Assembly (NCBI GenBank): GCA_020633435.1
Contig: JACKDP010000009.1
Span: 362,095-426,094, forward strand
DNA: 64,000 nt
Source: Myxococcales bacterium
GTDB lineage: Bacteria > Myxococcota_A > Bradymonadia > UBA7976 > UBA1532
Reading direction: 5' to 3'
This document shows, piece after piece, positions 30,239-39,080 of the stretch (position 1 is its first letter; each line of letters starts with the position of its first letter). The notes under the pieces are model-generated. The model was not told the origin of the DNA, searched no databases, and saw only the letters and a program-made list of their open reading frames with translations. The translations under genes were made by a program, and so were the position numbers.

Positions 30239-32059
30239 TTACGGGAGTTCCCCCACGCCGGTGTCCGGCCACGCCATGTACTCACCGGCCCGCAGCCGCT
30301 CGCCCTCGATCTCCAGGCTGGCGTCGACGCGGCGGATCTCGATCCGGGCGCCCTCGGGGAGGACGCGCTCGAGCGTGGCGGGCGCCAGGCGCGCCGTCGT
30401 CGCCGCCGGGTCGTTGACGCGGGCCAGGAAGAGGCCACCATCGGTCCCGGGCGCGCTGTACACCCCGAGCAGCGTGAAGGCGCCCGTCGGCAGCCCGGCC
30501 ACCTCGACCCGCGCCACGTCGCCGAGGGAGGCCGTCACGCCGTCCGCGGCGCCCGCGTCCCGGATCATCCGGTGCAGGTGCGCCGCGTACACGGCCCCGG
30601 GCGACAGCGCGAACGCCCGCCGCTCGTCGGCCAGCGCCCCCTCGAGCTGCCCCAGGCGGAAGCGGGCGCCCGCGCGGGTGTCGAGGAAGCTGGGCTCGTC
30701 CGGCTCGGCCGTGACGGCCCGCTCGGCCATGGCCAGCGCCACTTCCAGGGCGTCCATCGGAGCGTCGCGCTGGATGACCACCATCCACGCCGTGTTGTTG
30801 AGCATGCCCGGGGGCAGGTCGGGGTGGCTCGCCAGGGCCTCCAGCGCGCCGCGGGGGTTGAAGTCGCGGGCGTTGTAGGCCGCCTGGACGAGGCCGACGC
30901 CGAACAGCGCCGAGAGGGCCAGCGCGCCCAGCCAGACCACCGTGCCGCCCGGATCCTGCGGCCGGAAGCGCCCATCCCGCGGCAGGATCAGCCACGCCAC
31001 GGCCATGCCCGCCACGAAGCCGCCCAGGTGCGCCGCCTTGTCAATCTGGGGCACGGGCAGCGAGATGACGACGTTGATGGCCACCAGGATGACGAGCCAG
31101 CGGATGGACTGCCGCATGACCGGCGGGATCTGCCAGCGGTAGACGCGGTCGGTCACGACGAGGGCCCCGAAGAGGCCGAAGATGGCCGTGGACGCCCCGA
31201 CCATCATGGCCGCGTCGCTCCAGAGGGTGGAGGCCAGGGCGCCGCCGAGGGCCGACGTCAGGTAGATGATGACGAGGCGCCAGGGGCCCACGAGGCGCTC
31301 CAGCAGGCTGCCGAGCATCCAGAGCGCGAGGCCGTTGGCGAAGACGTGCACGTCGAAGCCGTGGAGGAAGTTGGCCGAAACCAGGCGAAACCACTCGCCT
31401 TCTGCGATCAGGGCCGGCACGCCCGCCCCCAGCCGGATCATGGCGACGGGGTCTTCGAGGGCCCCCTGCCGAAGCTGCAGGCCGAACGCCAGGATGATGG
31501 AGGCGATGAAGGCCCATGTGGCCCAGGGCCGCTGGCGGTCGAGGGCCCGGGCGACGTCGACCTGGGCGTCCAGGTGGGCGACGCGCGCCGTGCCGTCGGG
31601 CAGGGCCTGGATGCGCTCGCGCAGCGCCAGGGCCAGCCGGGCCAGGCCGTCCGCCGTCGCGAACTCGCCGCTGTCGAGCACCAGCGTCGTCTGGGTGCCC
31701 CCGATGAAGAGCCGGGCGCCCCCGCGGCCGCTCTGCAGCAGGATGGAGCGGATGTCGCGCAGGTCGAGGGTCTGGCGCCGCCGGGCGAACGGGCCGCGGA
31801 ACGCCACCAGCCGCTCGCCGTCCAGCTCGACGTCGCCCTCCTCGCGGCCGCGGATCACCAGGAGCAGGCCCGGGAGGAGCTGGAAGAAGCCCGAGAAGGC
31901 GATGAGGACGCCGATCAGCCGGAAGGGGCTGACGACGCCCCCGCCCCCGGCGCCCAGGCCCAGGCCCCCCGCCACCATCATGGCCAGGCCGACGCCCGCC
32001 ATGCGCAGGCCCTCGACCCGGGTGTTGCGGCGACGCAGGGGAAATACGAGGCGGTCCAC
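30239..32059 (-). CDS. Rhomboid-family intramembrane serine protease with extra domains
   Basis: A 606-aa membrane protein. The N-terminal 150 residues hold two membrane helices and a PH-like soluble segment (VELDGERLVAFRGPF). The rhomboid core has RLVSANFLHG, then GASTAIFGLFGAL with the nucleophile Ser (GxSx) and KAAHLGGFVAGM with the catalytic His. The C-terminal part (about 200 residues) looks like TPR-type helices plus a beta-rich end. GTG 32059 is chosen because GGGAG precedes it and the residues upstream are Arg/Pro-rich with no membrane signal. The gene is divergent from the MuiA-like pair. Confidence 0.85.
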   Translation of the reverse strand: MDRLVFPLRRRNTRVEGLRMAGVGLAMMVAGGLGLGAGGGGVVSPFRLIGVLIAFSGFFQLLPGLLLVIRGREEGDVELDGERLVAFRGPFARRRQTLDLRDIRSILLQSGRGGARLFIGGTQTTLVLDSGEFATADGLARLALALRERIQALPDGTARVAHLDAQVDVARALDRQRPWATWAFIASIILAFGLQLRQGALEDPVAMIRLGAGVPALIAEGEWFRLVSANFLHGFDVHVFANGLALWMLGSLLERLVGPWRLVIIYLTSALGGALASTLWSDAAMMVGASTAIFGLFGALVVTDRVYRWQIPPVMRQSIRWLVILVAINVVISLPVPQIDKAAHLGGFVAGMAVAWLILPRDGRFRPQDPGGTVVWLGALALSALFGVGLVQAAYNARDFNPRGALEALASHPDLPPGMLNNTAWMVVIQRDAPMDALEVALAMAERAVTAEPDEPSFLDTRAGARFRLGQLEGALADERRAFALSPGAVYAAHLHRMIRDAGAADGVTASLGDVARVEVAGLPTGAFTLLGVYSAPGTDGGLFLARVNDPAATTARLAPATLERVLPEGARIEIRRVDASLEIEGERLRAGEYMAWPDTGVGELP

Positions 32060-32207
32060 GCGCGGGCTCCCGTCGGTTGGTGCCAGCCTGGATGACCGGC
32101 GGCGGTCCGAGGCTTCCGGGGGGCGCAGTGTCCCCATCGGCCGGCGCGGGTGCAAGCCGGCGGTTCACAGGGGCCTCCCGGCGCGGGGGTGGTGTATGCT
32201 CGCCGCC

Positions 32208-34292
32208 ATGAGCGACTCCGCGCAGACGATGATGACCCGCATCGAGCGGGTGACGGTGTACCGCAACGGGGCCCTGGTCGAGCGGGTCGGGCGCGCCGGC
32301 GTCGGGCCCATCCGCGTGGCGGGCCTGCCGCTGCTGCTGGCGGCCGACAGCGTCCGGGTGCGCCCGGCGGCGGGGCGCGTCGTCGACCTGCGGGAGACGT
32401 GCGCCGTCGAGCGCCGCGGGCCCGCCGGCCGCGCCGAGAGCGCCGAGGCCATCGAGCGGCTGGTCCAGGCCCTCGAGGGCATCGACGCCGAGGCCCGCGC
32501 CCTCGACGCCCGCATCGACGTGTACACCGACCTGGCCCCCACGGCGCCCCAGGGGCCGGCGCTGCCCAGCACCGAGCTGCTGCTGGCCATGCATGAGACG
32601 GCCGGCGAGCGCCTCACGGCCCTGGAGGCCCGGCGCGTCGACCTGCGCGACCGCCGCCGCACCCTGGAGCGCCAGCTCGAGGCCGCCCGCGCCGTCGTGC
32701 ACGCCGATCCCGAGCCGCCCCGCTTCACCCGCGGCCTGCGCTTTACCCTCGCCGACGCCCCGGGCGAGGTGGAGGTCGTGGTGGAGTACTTCGTCGAGGC
32801 CGCCCGCTGGGTGCCCTCGTACCGGCTCGACCTCGCGGCGGGCGAGGCCAGCCTGCGCCTTGACGCCCTCGTGGCCCAGGCCTCCGGCGAGGACTGGGAC
32901 GGCGCGGCCCTGCGCTTCGGCACGGCGGACCTCGACCGGTCCACCGCCCTGCCCGCGCTCGACTCCTGGCGCATCGGCACCGCGAGCAGCCGGCGCCTGC
33001 CCTTCCGCCCGCTGCCCGGCGACCTGCCTGGCCTCTTCAGCGGCTACGACCAGGGCCGCGCCCAGACCGGCGGCGGCGACGACGAGGTGGACACCCGCGT
33101 GCAGATCGCCCGCGAGGACACCACGGGCACCTTCCGAGCCGAGGAGGAGACGCGGACCGTCGTGCGGGCGAGCCCACTGCCCCCGCCCGGGCCGCCCCCG
33201 CCCCCGCCCGCCATGGCCCCGATGCCCATCGGCGCGGCGATGCCGGCCCCGGGCATGGCCAACGACATGGCCGCGCTGGCCCAGTCGGCCCCCGCGCCCA
33301 TGATGAAGCGCGGCGGCCGGCCGATGGCGTTCGGCGGCGCCGGCGGCGGCGGCATGGCCGAGGAGCCCGTGCTCGACCTCGCCCTCGGGGGCGCCGCGCC
33401 GCCCGGCGGCGAGGGGCCCCGCTCCCTGCGGTTCGCCTGGCTGCGCCTTCGCGGCCCGGACGAGCCCGGCCGCGGCACCCTCGTCGAGGTGGATCCGCTC
33501 ACCCAGCTCTGGTCCCTGGTCGAGGATCACGAGGTGGCCGAGCCCGAGCTGCTGGCCCGGGCCGTCGTCGCGCTGCGGCAGGCCCGCGCCCGCCTCCGCA
33601 ACGCCCCCACCCCCCAGGGCACGCGGCCCACGGACGACGGCTTCCACCACGTCTACCAGGCCGGCGGCCTGCACGACGTCCCCGGCGATGGCTTCTGGCA
33701 CCGCGCCGTCGTGCGCGCCGACGCCGCCCCGGCGGAGGTCAGCTTCCGCGCCGTACCGCGGGAAACCCGCGATGTCTTTCGCTTTTGTTCCATCCGCACC
33801 CCGGACGGCGTGCCCTACCCGGCCGGCCCCATGCAGGTCTACATCGATGGCACCTTCCGCGTGACGGCGCCCCTCACCTCCGCCGGCGACGGGTCGCCGC
33901 TGGAGCTGAACCTGGGCCTGGACCGCGCGGTGCGGGTGGTGGACCGGGTCGCCGACGTGGTGCAGCAGGACAAGGGCCTGGTCACCCACACCACCCACGT
34001 CGTGCACACGGTGACGCTGAAGCTGCGCTCCACGCTCGCGGCGCCGGCCGCCGTCGTCATCTACGACCGCCTCCCGGTGCCCGCCCCCGACGAGCGCGAG
34101 ATCGAGGTGAGCCTGCTCGACGCCGATCCGGCCGTGGATCGCACCGACCGCGGCCCCGACGACGCCCGCCTGCTCGGTGGGCTGCGGTGGCGGCTGACGC
34201 TCCCGCCCCAGGGCGAGCGCACCATCGTCTGGCGCTACCGCGTGGCGCTGCCGGCCAAGGCCGAGCTCTCCGGGGGGAACCGTCGTGAGTAG
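32208..34292 (+). CDS. DUF4139 (MuiA-like) protein, first of a coupled pair
   Basis: A 694-aa protein of the mucoidy-inhibitor-A/DUF4139 type. It has an N-terminal DUF4140-like strand set (IERVTVYRNGALVERVGRAG), a coiled-coil middle (ALEARRVDLRDRRRTLERQLEAARAV) and beta-rich DUF4139 regions (VEYFVEAARWVPSYRLDL, VASGEDWDG-like). Around residues 320-400 there is an unusual Pro/Gly/Met-rich insertion. No signal peptide is visible. The start ATG 32208 lacks a ribosome site, and TATGCT lies at 32195-32200. It overlaps the next gene, a paralogue, by 8 nt. Molecular function is unknown. Confidence 0.75.
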   Translation: MSDSAQTMMTRIERVTVYRNGALVERVGRAGVGPIRVAGLPLLLAADSVRVRPAAGRVVDLRETCAVERRGPAGRAESAEAIERLVQALEGIDAEARALDARIDVYTDLAPTAPQGPALPSTELLLAMHETAGERLTALEARRVDLRDRRRTLERQLEAARAVVHADPEPPRFTRGLRFTLADAPGEVEVVVEYFVEAARWVPSYRLDLAAGEASLRLDALVAQASGEDWDGAALRFGTADLDRSTALPALDSWRIGTASSRRLPFRPLPGDLPGLFSGYDQGRAQTGGGDDEVDTRVQIAREDTTGTFRAEEETRTVVRASPLPPPGPPPPPPAMAPMPIGAAMPAPGMANDMAALAQSAPAPMMKRGGRPMAFGGAGGGGMAEEPVLDLALGGAAPPGGEGPRSLRFAWLRLRGPDEPGRGTLVEVDPLTQLWSLVEDHEVAEPELLARAVVALRQARARLRNAPTPQGTRPTDDGFHHVYQAGGLHDVPGDGFWHRAVVRADAAPAEVSFRAVPRETRDVFRFCSIRTPDGVPYPAGPMQVYIDGTFRVTAPLTSAGDGSPLELNLGLDRAVRVVDRVADVVQQDKGLVTHTTHVVHTVTLKLRSTLAAPAAVVIYDRLPVPAPDEREIEVSLLDADPAVDRTDRGPDDARLLGGLRWRLTLPPQGERTIVWRYRVALPAKAELSGGNRRE

Positions 34293-35820
34293 CCCACTGC
34301 CCATCGCCCTGCCCATCCGCCGGGTCACCGTCTTCGAGGACCGGGCCGAGGTCGTGCGCGAGATCGAGCTGCAGCTGCCCGCCGGCCGCTCGGAGGTGGT
34401 CGCCGAGGATCTCAGCCCGCTCCTGAGCGACGCCCACCTGACGGCCCAGCTCGTCGAGGCGGTGCCGGGGGTGCACGTCGAGGATGTCCGGTTTGAGCGC
34501 GCCCTGCGCTCGGACGGGGCGCCCCCCGAGCGGCGCGACGGCCTCCTGGCGGCGCTGGACGCGGCCGAGCGGGCCCTGGCCCACGCGGAGCGCGCCGTCG
34601 CCCGCGCCCGCCAGCGCCGCGACGCCGCCCTGCTGCTGCTGCGCCGCTACGCCGGCCAGGCCGCCAAGGCCATCTGGACGCCCGACGGCGCGGCCGGCTG
34701 GCGTGAGGGCCTGACGCGCCTGGAGGAGGCCCTGGAGGCCGGGGAGCTGGCGGTCGCCGCCGCCGAGGGGGGCCGCGCGCGCGCCGCCGAGGACCACCGC
34801 CGGCAGGCCGCCCTCGTCCGGGCCGCCGAGGACCGGCGCGTCCGCCTGCGCGCCAGCCTCTCCATCCGGCTCTCGGCCGACCAGCCGAGCACGGTGCGCC
34901 TGCAGGTCGTGGCGCTGACGCCCTGCGCCCTCTGGCGGCCCGCCCACGAGGCCCGACTGGGGGCGGACGGGGCCCTCGTCTGGGAGACGTTCGCCACCGT
35001 CTGGCAGCGCACCGGCGAGGACTGGTCGGGCGTCGAGCTCATCTTGAGCACCGATCGCCCGGGCAGCGGCGCCACCCTGCCGTCCCTCGCGACGGATGAG
35101 CTGCGCCTGCAGCAGAAGGCCGTGAAGCGGCGCGTCGTGCTGGCCCACCGCGAGCAGGCGGCCCGCAAGGACGACGATGGCGCGGTGCCCGGGGTCTACG
35201 ATGGCGGCGAGGCCCGCGTCTTCGCCGTCACCGATCCGGTGCACATCCCCTCGGACGGCCGGCCCTACCGCGTCGCGACGGGGGGCTTCACCGCCCCCGC
35301 CACCACCACCCTGGTCGCCCGCCCGGAGGTCAGCCCCCAGGTCTGCTGGCTGGCCCGCACCCACAACGCCGGCACCGCCCCGCTGCTGGCGGGCCCCGTC
35401 ACCCTCGTGCGCGACGGCGCCTACGTCGGCCTGGGCGATCTGGAGTACGTGGCGCCCGGGGACCGCTTCGAGCTCTCCTTCGGCAGCGATGACCGCTGGC
35501 GCCTCACCGCGCGCCGCACCCGCGAGACGGAGGATCGCCTGCTCGCCCGTGACCGGGTGCACTTCGTGACGCAGGTGGAGCTGCGCTACGCCGGGGCCGA
35601 GCCCGCCGAGGCCGAGGTCTACCTGCGCCTGCCCGTCAGCGAGCTGGAGCAGCTCAAGGTCGTGCCCTCCAAGGCGTTCTGCAGCGAGGGGCTGCCCCAG
35701 CCCGACGCCGACGGCCGGGTTCGGGTGCCCGTCCGCCTCGCCAGCGGCGAGCGGCGCGAGATCTCCCTGGGCTTCACGTTCGAGACCAGCGGCGACGTGG
35801 TGCTGCCCGACCCCTGGTGA
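34285..35820 (+). CDS. DUF4139 (MuiA-like) protein, second of a coupled pair
   Basis: A 511-aa paralogue of the preceding protein with the same plan: IRRVTVFEDRAEVVREIELQLPAG at the N-terminus, a coiled coil rich in Ala/Arg, then beta-rich segments (WRPAHEARLGADGALVWETFATVWQ) and a GDRFELSFGSDDRW-type DUF4139 end. It lacks the Pro/Gly/Met insertion and is shorter. GTG 34285 overlaps the upstream stop, so the two are made together and may form a heteromer. Confidence 0.78.
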   Translation: MSSPLPIALPIRRVTVFEDRAEVVREIELQLPAGRSEVVAEDLSPLLSDAHLTAQLVEAVPGVHVEDVRFERALRSDGAPPERRDGLLAALDAAERALAHAERAVARARQRRDAALLLLRRYAGQAAKAIWTPDGAAGWREGLTRLEEALEAGELAVAAAEGGRARAAEDHRRQAALVRAAEDRRVRLRASLSIRLSADQPSTVRLQVVALTPCALWRPAHEARLGADGALVWETFATVWQRTGEDWSGVELILSTDRPGSGATLPSLATDELRLQQKAVKRRVVLAHREQAARKDDDGAVPGVYDGGEARVFAVTDPVHIPSDGRPYRVATGGFTAPATTTLVARPEVSPQVCWLARTHNAGTAPLLAGPVTLVRDGAYVGLGDLEYVAPGDRFELSFGSDDRWRLTARRTRETEDRLLARDRVHFVTQVELRYAGAEPAEAEVYLRLPVSELEQLKVVPSKAFCSEGLPQPDADGRVRVPVRLASGERREISLGFTFETSGDVVLPDPW

Positions 35821-35821
35821 C

Positions 35822-36199
35822 CTACGCCGGCGCGCGGCGCGGGCGCCGCCGCAGCAGCATGACCCCCGCCAGGGCGGCCCCGAGCGCCGCCGACCCCCCC
35901 GGGATCTGATCGGCCAGGCGGGCCCGCGCCATGAACGTGTGGGCCGCGTCCCCCGCGGCCGCGCGGCCTTGCGCGTCGAGGCCGGCCCAGTCCACCGGCG
36001 GCCCCGCCCGGAAGGCGGCCCGCAGGCCGTCGATCTCCCGGTCCGCCAGGCTGCGCGTCGCGCGCCAGCTCGCCACGCCGGCGCCCGCCGCCAGCAGCGC
36101 CGCCAGCGCGAAGGGCCACCAGCCCGTCCGCCGCAGCAGCAGGCGCCAGACGAGCGCCGCCGGCAACAGCGCAGCGGCCAGCCCGACGAGCAGCAACAT
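35822..36199 (-). CDS. Small membrane protein with basic C-terminal tail
   Basis: A 125-aa protein with two N-terminal hydrophobic helices (LLLVGLAAALLPAALVW; FALAALLAAGAGVAS), an amphipathic middle, then a C-terminal helix ending LLRRRPRRAPA that resembles a sorting tail without its cysteine. ATG 36199 has GGAGA upstream. It stops one base from the convergent DUF4139 gene. I recognise no family. Confidence 0.5.
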   Translation of the reverse strand: MLLLVGLAAALLPAALVWRLLLRRTGWWPFALAALLAAGAGVASWRATRSLADREIDGLRAAFRAGPPVDWAGLDAQGRAAAGDAAHTFMARARLADQIPGGSAALGAALAGVMLLRRRPRRAPA

Positions 36200-36224
36200 C
36201 CCGAATCTCCTGGGCTTTCCCCGA

Positions 36225-37802
36225 CTACTCCGCCGGCAGGCAGGCCCGCCGCCGGGTGGCGGGATCACCGTAGCGCTCCGCCTCGACGCAGGTGTAGCCC
36301 GGCCGGCAGTCGGCGGCGCCGCCGCACTGCGCCACGCAGACGCCCCCGTTGGCGAAGCCCAGGTCGACGCAGAAGGTCGACACCCGGCCGGCCCGGTCGG
36401 GGCAGAAGCGCTCGCAGGGCTCGGAGCACAGGCCACCCGGGGCGTCGGCCAGGCAGATGCCCCCGCCGCAGGCGTCGGCGTCCACGCAGGCGCCCCCGAT
36501 CCAGCCATCGTGCGGGTGCGGCTCGGCCGGCGGCTGCCACGCGGGATCGCACTGGGGGTTCGTCACCAGCCCGGCGGCCACCTCGGACGGCGGCAGCAGG
36601 TTGTAGCCCTTGAACATGCCCACCGTGAGGGCCCGGCTGTCGGCCAGCCCGCCGACGCGGTCGATGGCGTCGAGGTGCCGCCCCGCGCCGTCGCGCGTCA
36701 TGTGCAGGGGCACGTAGCGGGCGCCGTTGACGCGCACCCCCGCGGCCGTCCGGGTCAGGCCCAGGTAGAGCAGCAGCGTGGAGCGGCGCGGCAGGTGGCT
36801 CTGCCCGCTGACGAAGTTGCCGAGCGAGTAGATGACGAAGCCCTCGCGGCCGCTCGCGGTGACGTAGCGCTCCCAGGGCTGCAGGACGTGGGGGTGGCTG
36901 CCGATGACCGCGGTGGCGCCGGCCTCCAGCAGGTCATGCGCCAGATCCACCTGCGCCTGCGCGGGGTTGGCCTGGTACTCCTGCCCCCAGTGGGGCGTGA
37001 CGATGACGGCGTCCACGCCGGGCTCCGCGGCCAGCTCGGCCACCAGGGCCAGCACCTCGGCGCGGTCCTCGAAGCAGAGCAGCACCTGGTCGCGCGGATC
37101 GGGGATGCCGTTGGTGCCATAGGTGCAGGCCAGCCAGGCCAGCCGGAAGCCGCGCGCCTCGGTGTAGGTGTGCCAGACCCCCGTCCCGTCGCTGCGGCGC
37201 GTGCCCGTGTAGGGCAACCCACCCGCCTCCAGGGCCTCCAGCGTGCGATCCGCGCCCAGGGCGCGCCGGTCGAGCGAGTGGTTGTTCGCCGTGGACACCA
37301 CGTCCACGCCGGCCGCCTGCAGATCGGCCACCAGGCGGGGGTGGTAGTTGAACTGGGGATAGCTCGAGTACACCACGCCGTCGAAGGTGGGGCCGGGATC
37401 CCGCGCCTCGCGCCCAGCAGAGGTGACGCCGGCGGCGGTGGGCCCCTCCAGGTTCGCGTAGGTGACGTCCGCCGCCGCCAGCAGATCCGCGACCCCGGCC
37501 CAGAGGCTGCCGAAGCCGTCGGGGCTCGCGTAGGCCTGCTGCTGCAGCGGGCCGTGCAGCAGCACGTCGCCGACGGCCGCGATGGTCAGCGTGTCGCCCG
37601 GCTCGCAGGCCGCCGCGAACACGAGGGGGCCCGTGGGCGGCTCGAAGCCATCGGCCTTGCCGTCGAGGGCGAGCGGGTCGTAGGCGTCGCCGTCCTCGCC
37701 ATCGCCCGACAGGTCGCCCGCGGCGCTCGTCGGCGCCGTCCGCGGCTCGTCGCAGGCCACCAGGGCGAGCGCCAGCATCCAGATCGTCAGGGGGGTGCGC
37801 AT
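36225..37802 (-). CDS. CapA-like metallophosphatase lipoprotein
   Basis: A 525-aa lipoprotein whose signal ends in LALVAC. The linker carries ALDGKADGFEPP, a motif shared with the catalase-like lipoprotein at 2255-3661. The core is a CapA/PGA_cap phosphoesterase: IAAVGDVLLHGPL, VTYANLEGP, STANNHSLDR, VIVTPHWGQEY and VIGSHPHVLQPW. The C-terminal 120 residues are Cys-rich (CVDADACGGGIC, CSEPCERFC), an EGF-like spacing often seen in myxobacterial surface proteins. No other capsule gene is nearby. A -35/-10 pair sits directly upstream of the ATG. Confidence 0.82.
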   Translation of the reverse strand: MRTPLTIWMLALALVACDEPRTAPTSAAGDLSGDGEDGDAYDPLALDGKADGFEPPTGPLVFAAACEPGDTLTIAAVGDVLLHGPLQQQAYASPDGFGSLWAGVADLLAAADVTYANLEGPTAAGVTSAGREARDPGPTFDGVVYSSYPQFNYHPRLVADLQAAGVDVVSTANNHSLDRRALGADRTLEALEAGGLPYTGTRRSDGTGVWHTYTEARGFRLAWLACTYGTNGIPDPRDQVLLCFEDRAEVLALVAELAAEPGVDAVIVTPHWGQEYQANPAQAQVDLAHDLLEAGATAVIGSHPHVLQPWERYVTASGREGFVIYSLGNFVSGQSHLPRRSTLLLYLGLTRTAAGVRVNGARYVPLHMTRDGAGRHLDAIDRVGGLADSRALTVGMFKGYNLLPPSEVAAGLVTNPQCDPAWQPPAEPHPHDGWIGGACVDADACGGGICLADAPGGLCSEPCERFCPDRAGRVSTFCVDLGFANGGVCVAQCGGAADCRPGYTCVEAERYGDPATRRRACLPAE

Positions 37803-37808
37803 GCGCGC

Positions 37809-37837
37809 AGTCAAGCGACTCGCCGGCCGCGTGTCAA
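37809..37837 (-). promoter_or_regulatory. Possible promoter for the CapA-like gene
   Basis: On the minus strand a perfect TTGACA (37837-37832) is followed by 17 nt and TTGACT (37814-37809), ending six bases before the ATG at 37802. Transcription would begin almost at the start codon. The -10 box matches only three consensus bases. Confidence 0.35.
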
Positions 37838-38060
37838 CGCGAGCGCCCTGCCCCGGGTCCGGCGGGCCTCACCGGACCTTCACGGTCCAGGTCGGCGGAC
37901 CCGGTTCGGCCACTCCTGGTCAAAAAAAACGCTGAGGCCGCCCGACCCGTCCAGACCCCCCCAGGGGGCACCGCCCCGGGGCGGTTACCGGCCGGTGCCG
38001 AAAAAAGTCCTTGTCGTTACCGGAATTGGGAACACCGCCCCGCGCAGGCCGATCCCTATG
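37838..38060. other. Intergenic region with palindromes
   Basis: No gene is evident. There is a GGACC-5-GGTCC inverted repeat near 37872, an A8 run near 37922, a perfect 16-bp palindrome ACCGCCCCGGGGCGGT (37970-37985), and ACCGGCCGGT (37987-37996) followed by an A6 run. These lie between divergent genes and may be operator sites. No terminator with a T run on the transcribed side is seen. Confidence 0.4.
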
Positions 38061-38129
38061 ACACCAACACACCACATGTGGCTCTATGTAGGCAGGGCGA
38101 GAGGCTGGCTGGCCAAAACGCACTTTCCC

Positions 38130-38159
38130 TTTACAACCCCGGCCGCAAATCTCTACATT
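38130..38159 (+). promoter_or_regulatory. Promoter of V4R-like gene copy 1
   Basis: TTTACA (38130-38135), an 18-nt spacer and TACATT (38154-38159) are conserved exactly in copy 2. The -10 box lies 140 nt before the ATG. The upstream AAACGCACTTTCCC block is also conserved. Confidence 0.5.
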
Positions 38160-38299
38160 CAGGGCGTTTCAAGCAGGTCGACCGCCGGCGCCGCAGCCAT
38201 CGGGGGCGACATCTCAACACACCCACGGGCTGCCTGCGAACGCGGGCGCCGACCGTCTGGACGTACGCCGGCGCCCACGACGCGCCGCGGAGGAGTACC

Positions 38300-38776
38300 A
38301 TGTCGTTGTACATGAGGAGCGAGCTGGGCGACTTCAACAGCATCATCTGTTTCAAGGCCGCCATCGTCGGCATGGAGGACATGCTGGGCCCGCAGGCGAC
38401 CGCCATCGCCCTCACCGGGGCCGGGCGCAAGCGCGGCGCCAACCTCGCGGAGAGCCTTGGCCTCAAGCGTGGGTCGGCCTCCCTCGGCACCCTCGGCGAC
38501 GTGGCCGTCAAGCTGAACGACGCCCTGGGCACCGAGGGCACCCGCCTCTGCATGGTGGACAGCATCGACGTCCAGGACGACAAGGTCATCGTGCGCACCC
38601 GCGAGACGGTGTGCTCGGCCTATGAGGAGCAGGGCTCGCCCCGCAAGTGCACCTTCACCCTCGGGGCCATCCACGGGGCCCTTGAGTACCTGCTGGACAA
38701 GCCCTTCTTCGGCAAGCACACCGGCAGCGTCCTGCGGGGCGACACCCACGACGTGTTCGAGTTCACCCCCCGCTGA
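38300..38776 (+). CDS. V4R-like sensor protein, copy 1
   Basis: A 158-aa soluble protein. The N-terminal half has FKAAIVGMEDMLGPQATAIAL and GRKRGANLAESLGL. The C-terminal half has CTFTLGAIHGALEYLLDK and ends in GDTHDVFEFTPR, matching the V4R (4-vinyl reductase/hydrocarbon-binding) pattern in which a helix with GxxxG is followed by a short Cys/Asp hairpin. V4R domains bind small hydrophobic ligands or occur in sensors. No output domain is attached. ATG 38300 has GGAGGAG upstream. It has its own promoter and a 140-nt leader. The V4R call is from pattern and is moderate. Confidence 0.6.
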   Translation: MSLYMRSELGDFNSIICFKAAIVGMEDMLGPQATAIALTGAGRKRGANLAESLGLKRGSASLGTLGDVAVKLNDALGTEGTRLCMVDSIDVQDDKVIVRTRETVCSAYEEQGSPRKCTFTLGAIHGALEYLLDKPFFGKHTGSVLRGDTHDVFEFTPR

Positions 38777-39080
38777 TCCCCCGCCGCCCCGGCCGCCCCG
38801 GCCGCGGGTGGCGCATCTTCACCCACCGAGCGCCCAACAGACCCCAACACACTACATGCGCCGACGTGTAGGCAGGAATTGGGATTTTACCGCTCAAAAC
38901 GCACTTTCCCTTTACAACCCCCGCCGGAAACTTCTACATTCAGGGCGTCTCCACCATGTTGTTTGCCAGCGCCGCGGCCACTGGGTCGGGCACCGCAACA
39001 CTCCGCCGATGTGCTGTCGGTGCGGGTGTGATTCATCGGCACGGACGCAGGCATCCCTGGGGATGTCGCGGAGGACTACC
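38777..39080 (+). other. Promoter and leader region of V4R-like copy 2
   Basis: These 304 nt without a gene hold the second copy of the conserved upstream block (from 38841), the promoter, and a 140-nt leader that aligns without gaps to the first leader but has diverged in sequence. No terminator is evident between the copies. Confidence 0.5.
38911..38940 (+). promoter_or_regulatory. Promoter of V4R-like gene copy 2
   Basis: TTTACA (38911-38916), an 18-nt spacer and TACATT (38935-38940) have the same boxes, spacing and distance to the ATG as copy 1. The flanking AAAACGCACTTTCCC and CAGGGCGT are conserved, which argues for function. Confidence 0.5.

Noticed and set aside
30282..34328. Very long minus-strand open frame across 31041-34328
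   Set aside because: It is antisense to the rhomboid and MuiA-like genes. Its composition is a shadow of third-position GC bias and no domain is visible.
37920..38123. Short minus-strand open frame of 67 codons
   Set aside because: No ribosome site or signal; it crosses the palindrome region and the conserved promoter block of V4R-like copy 1.
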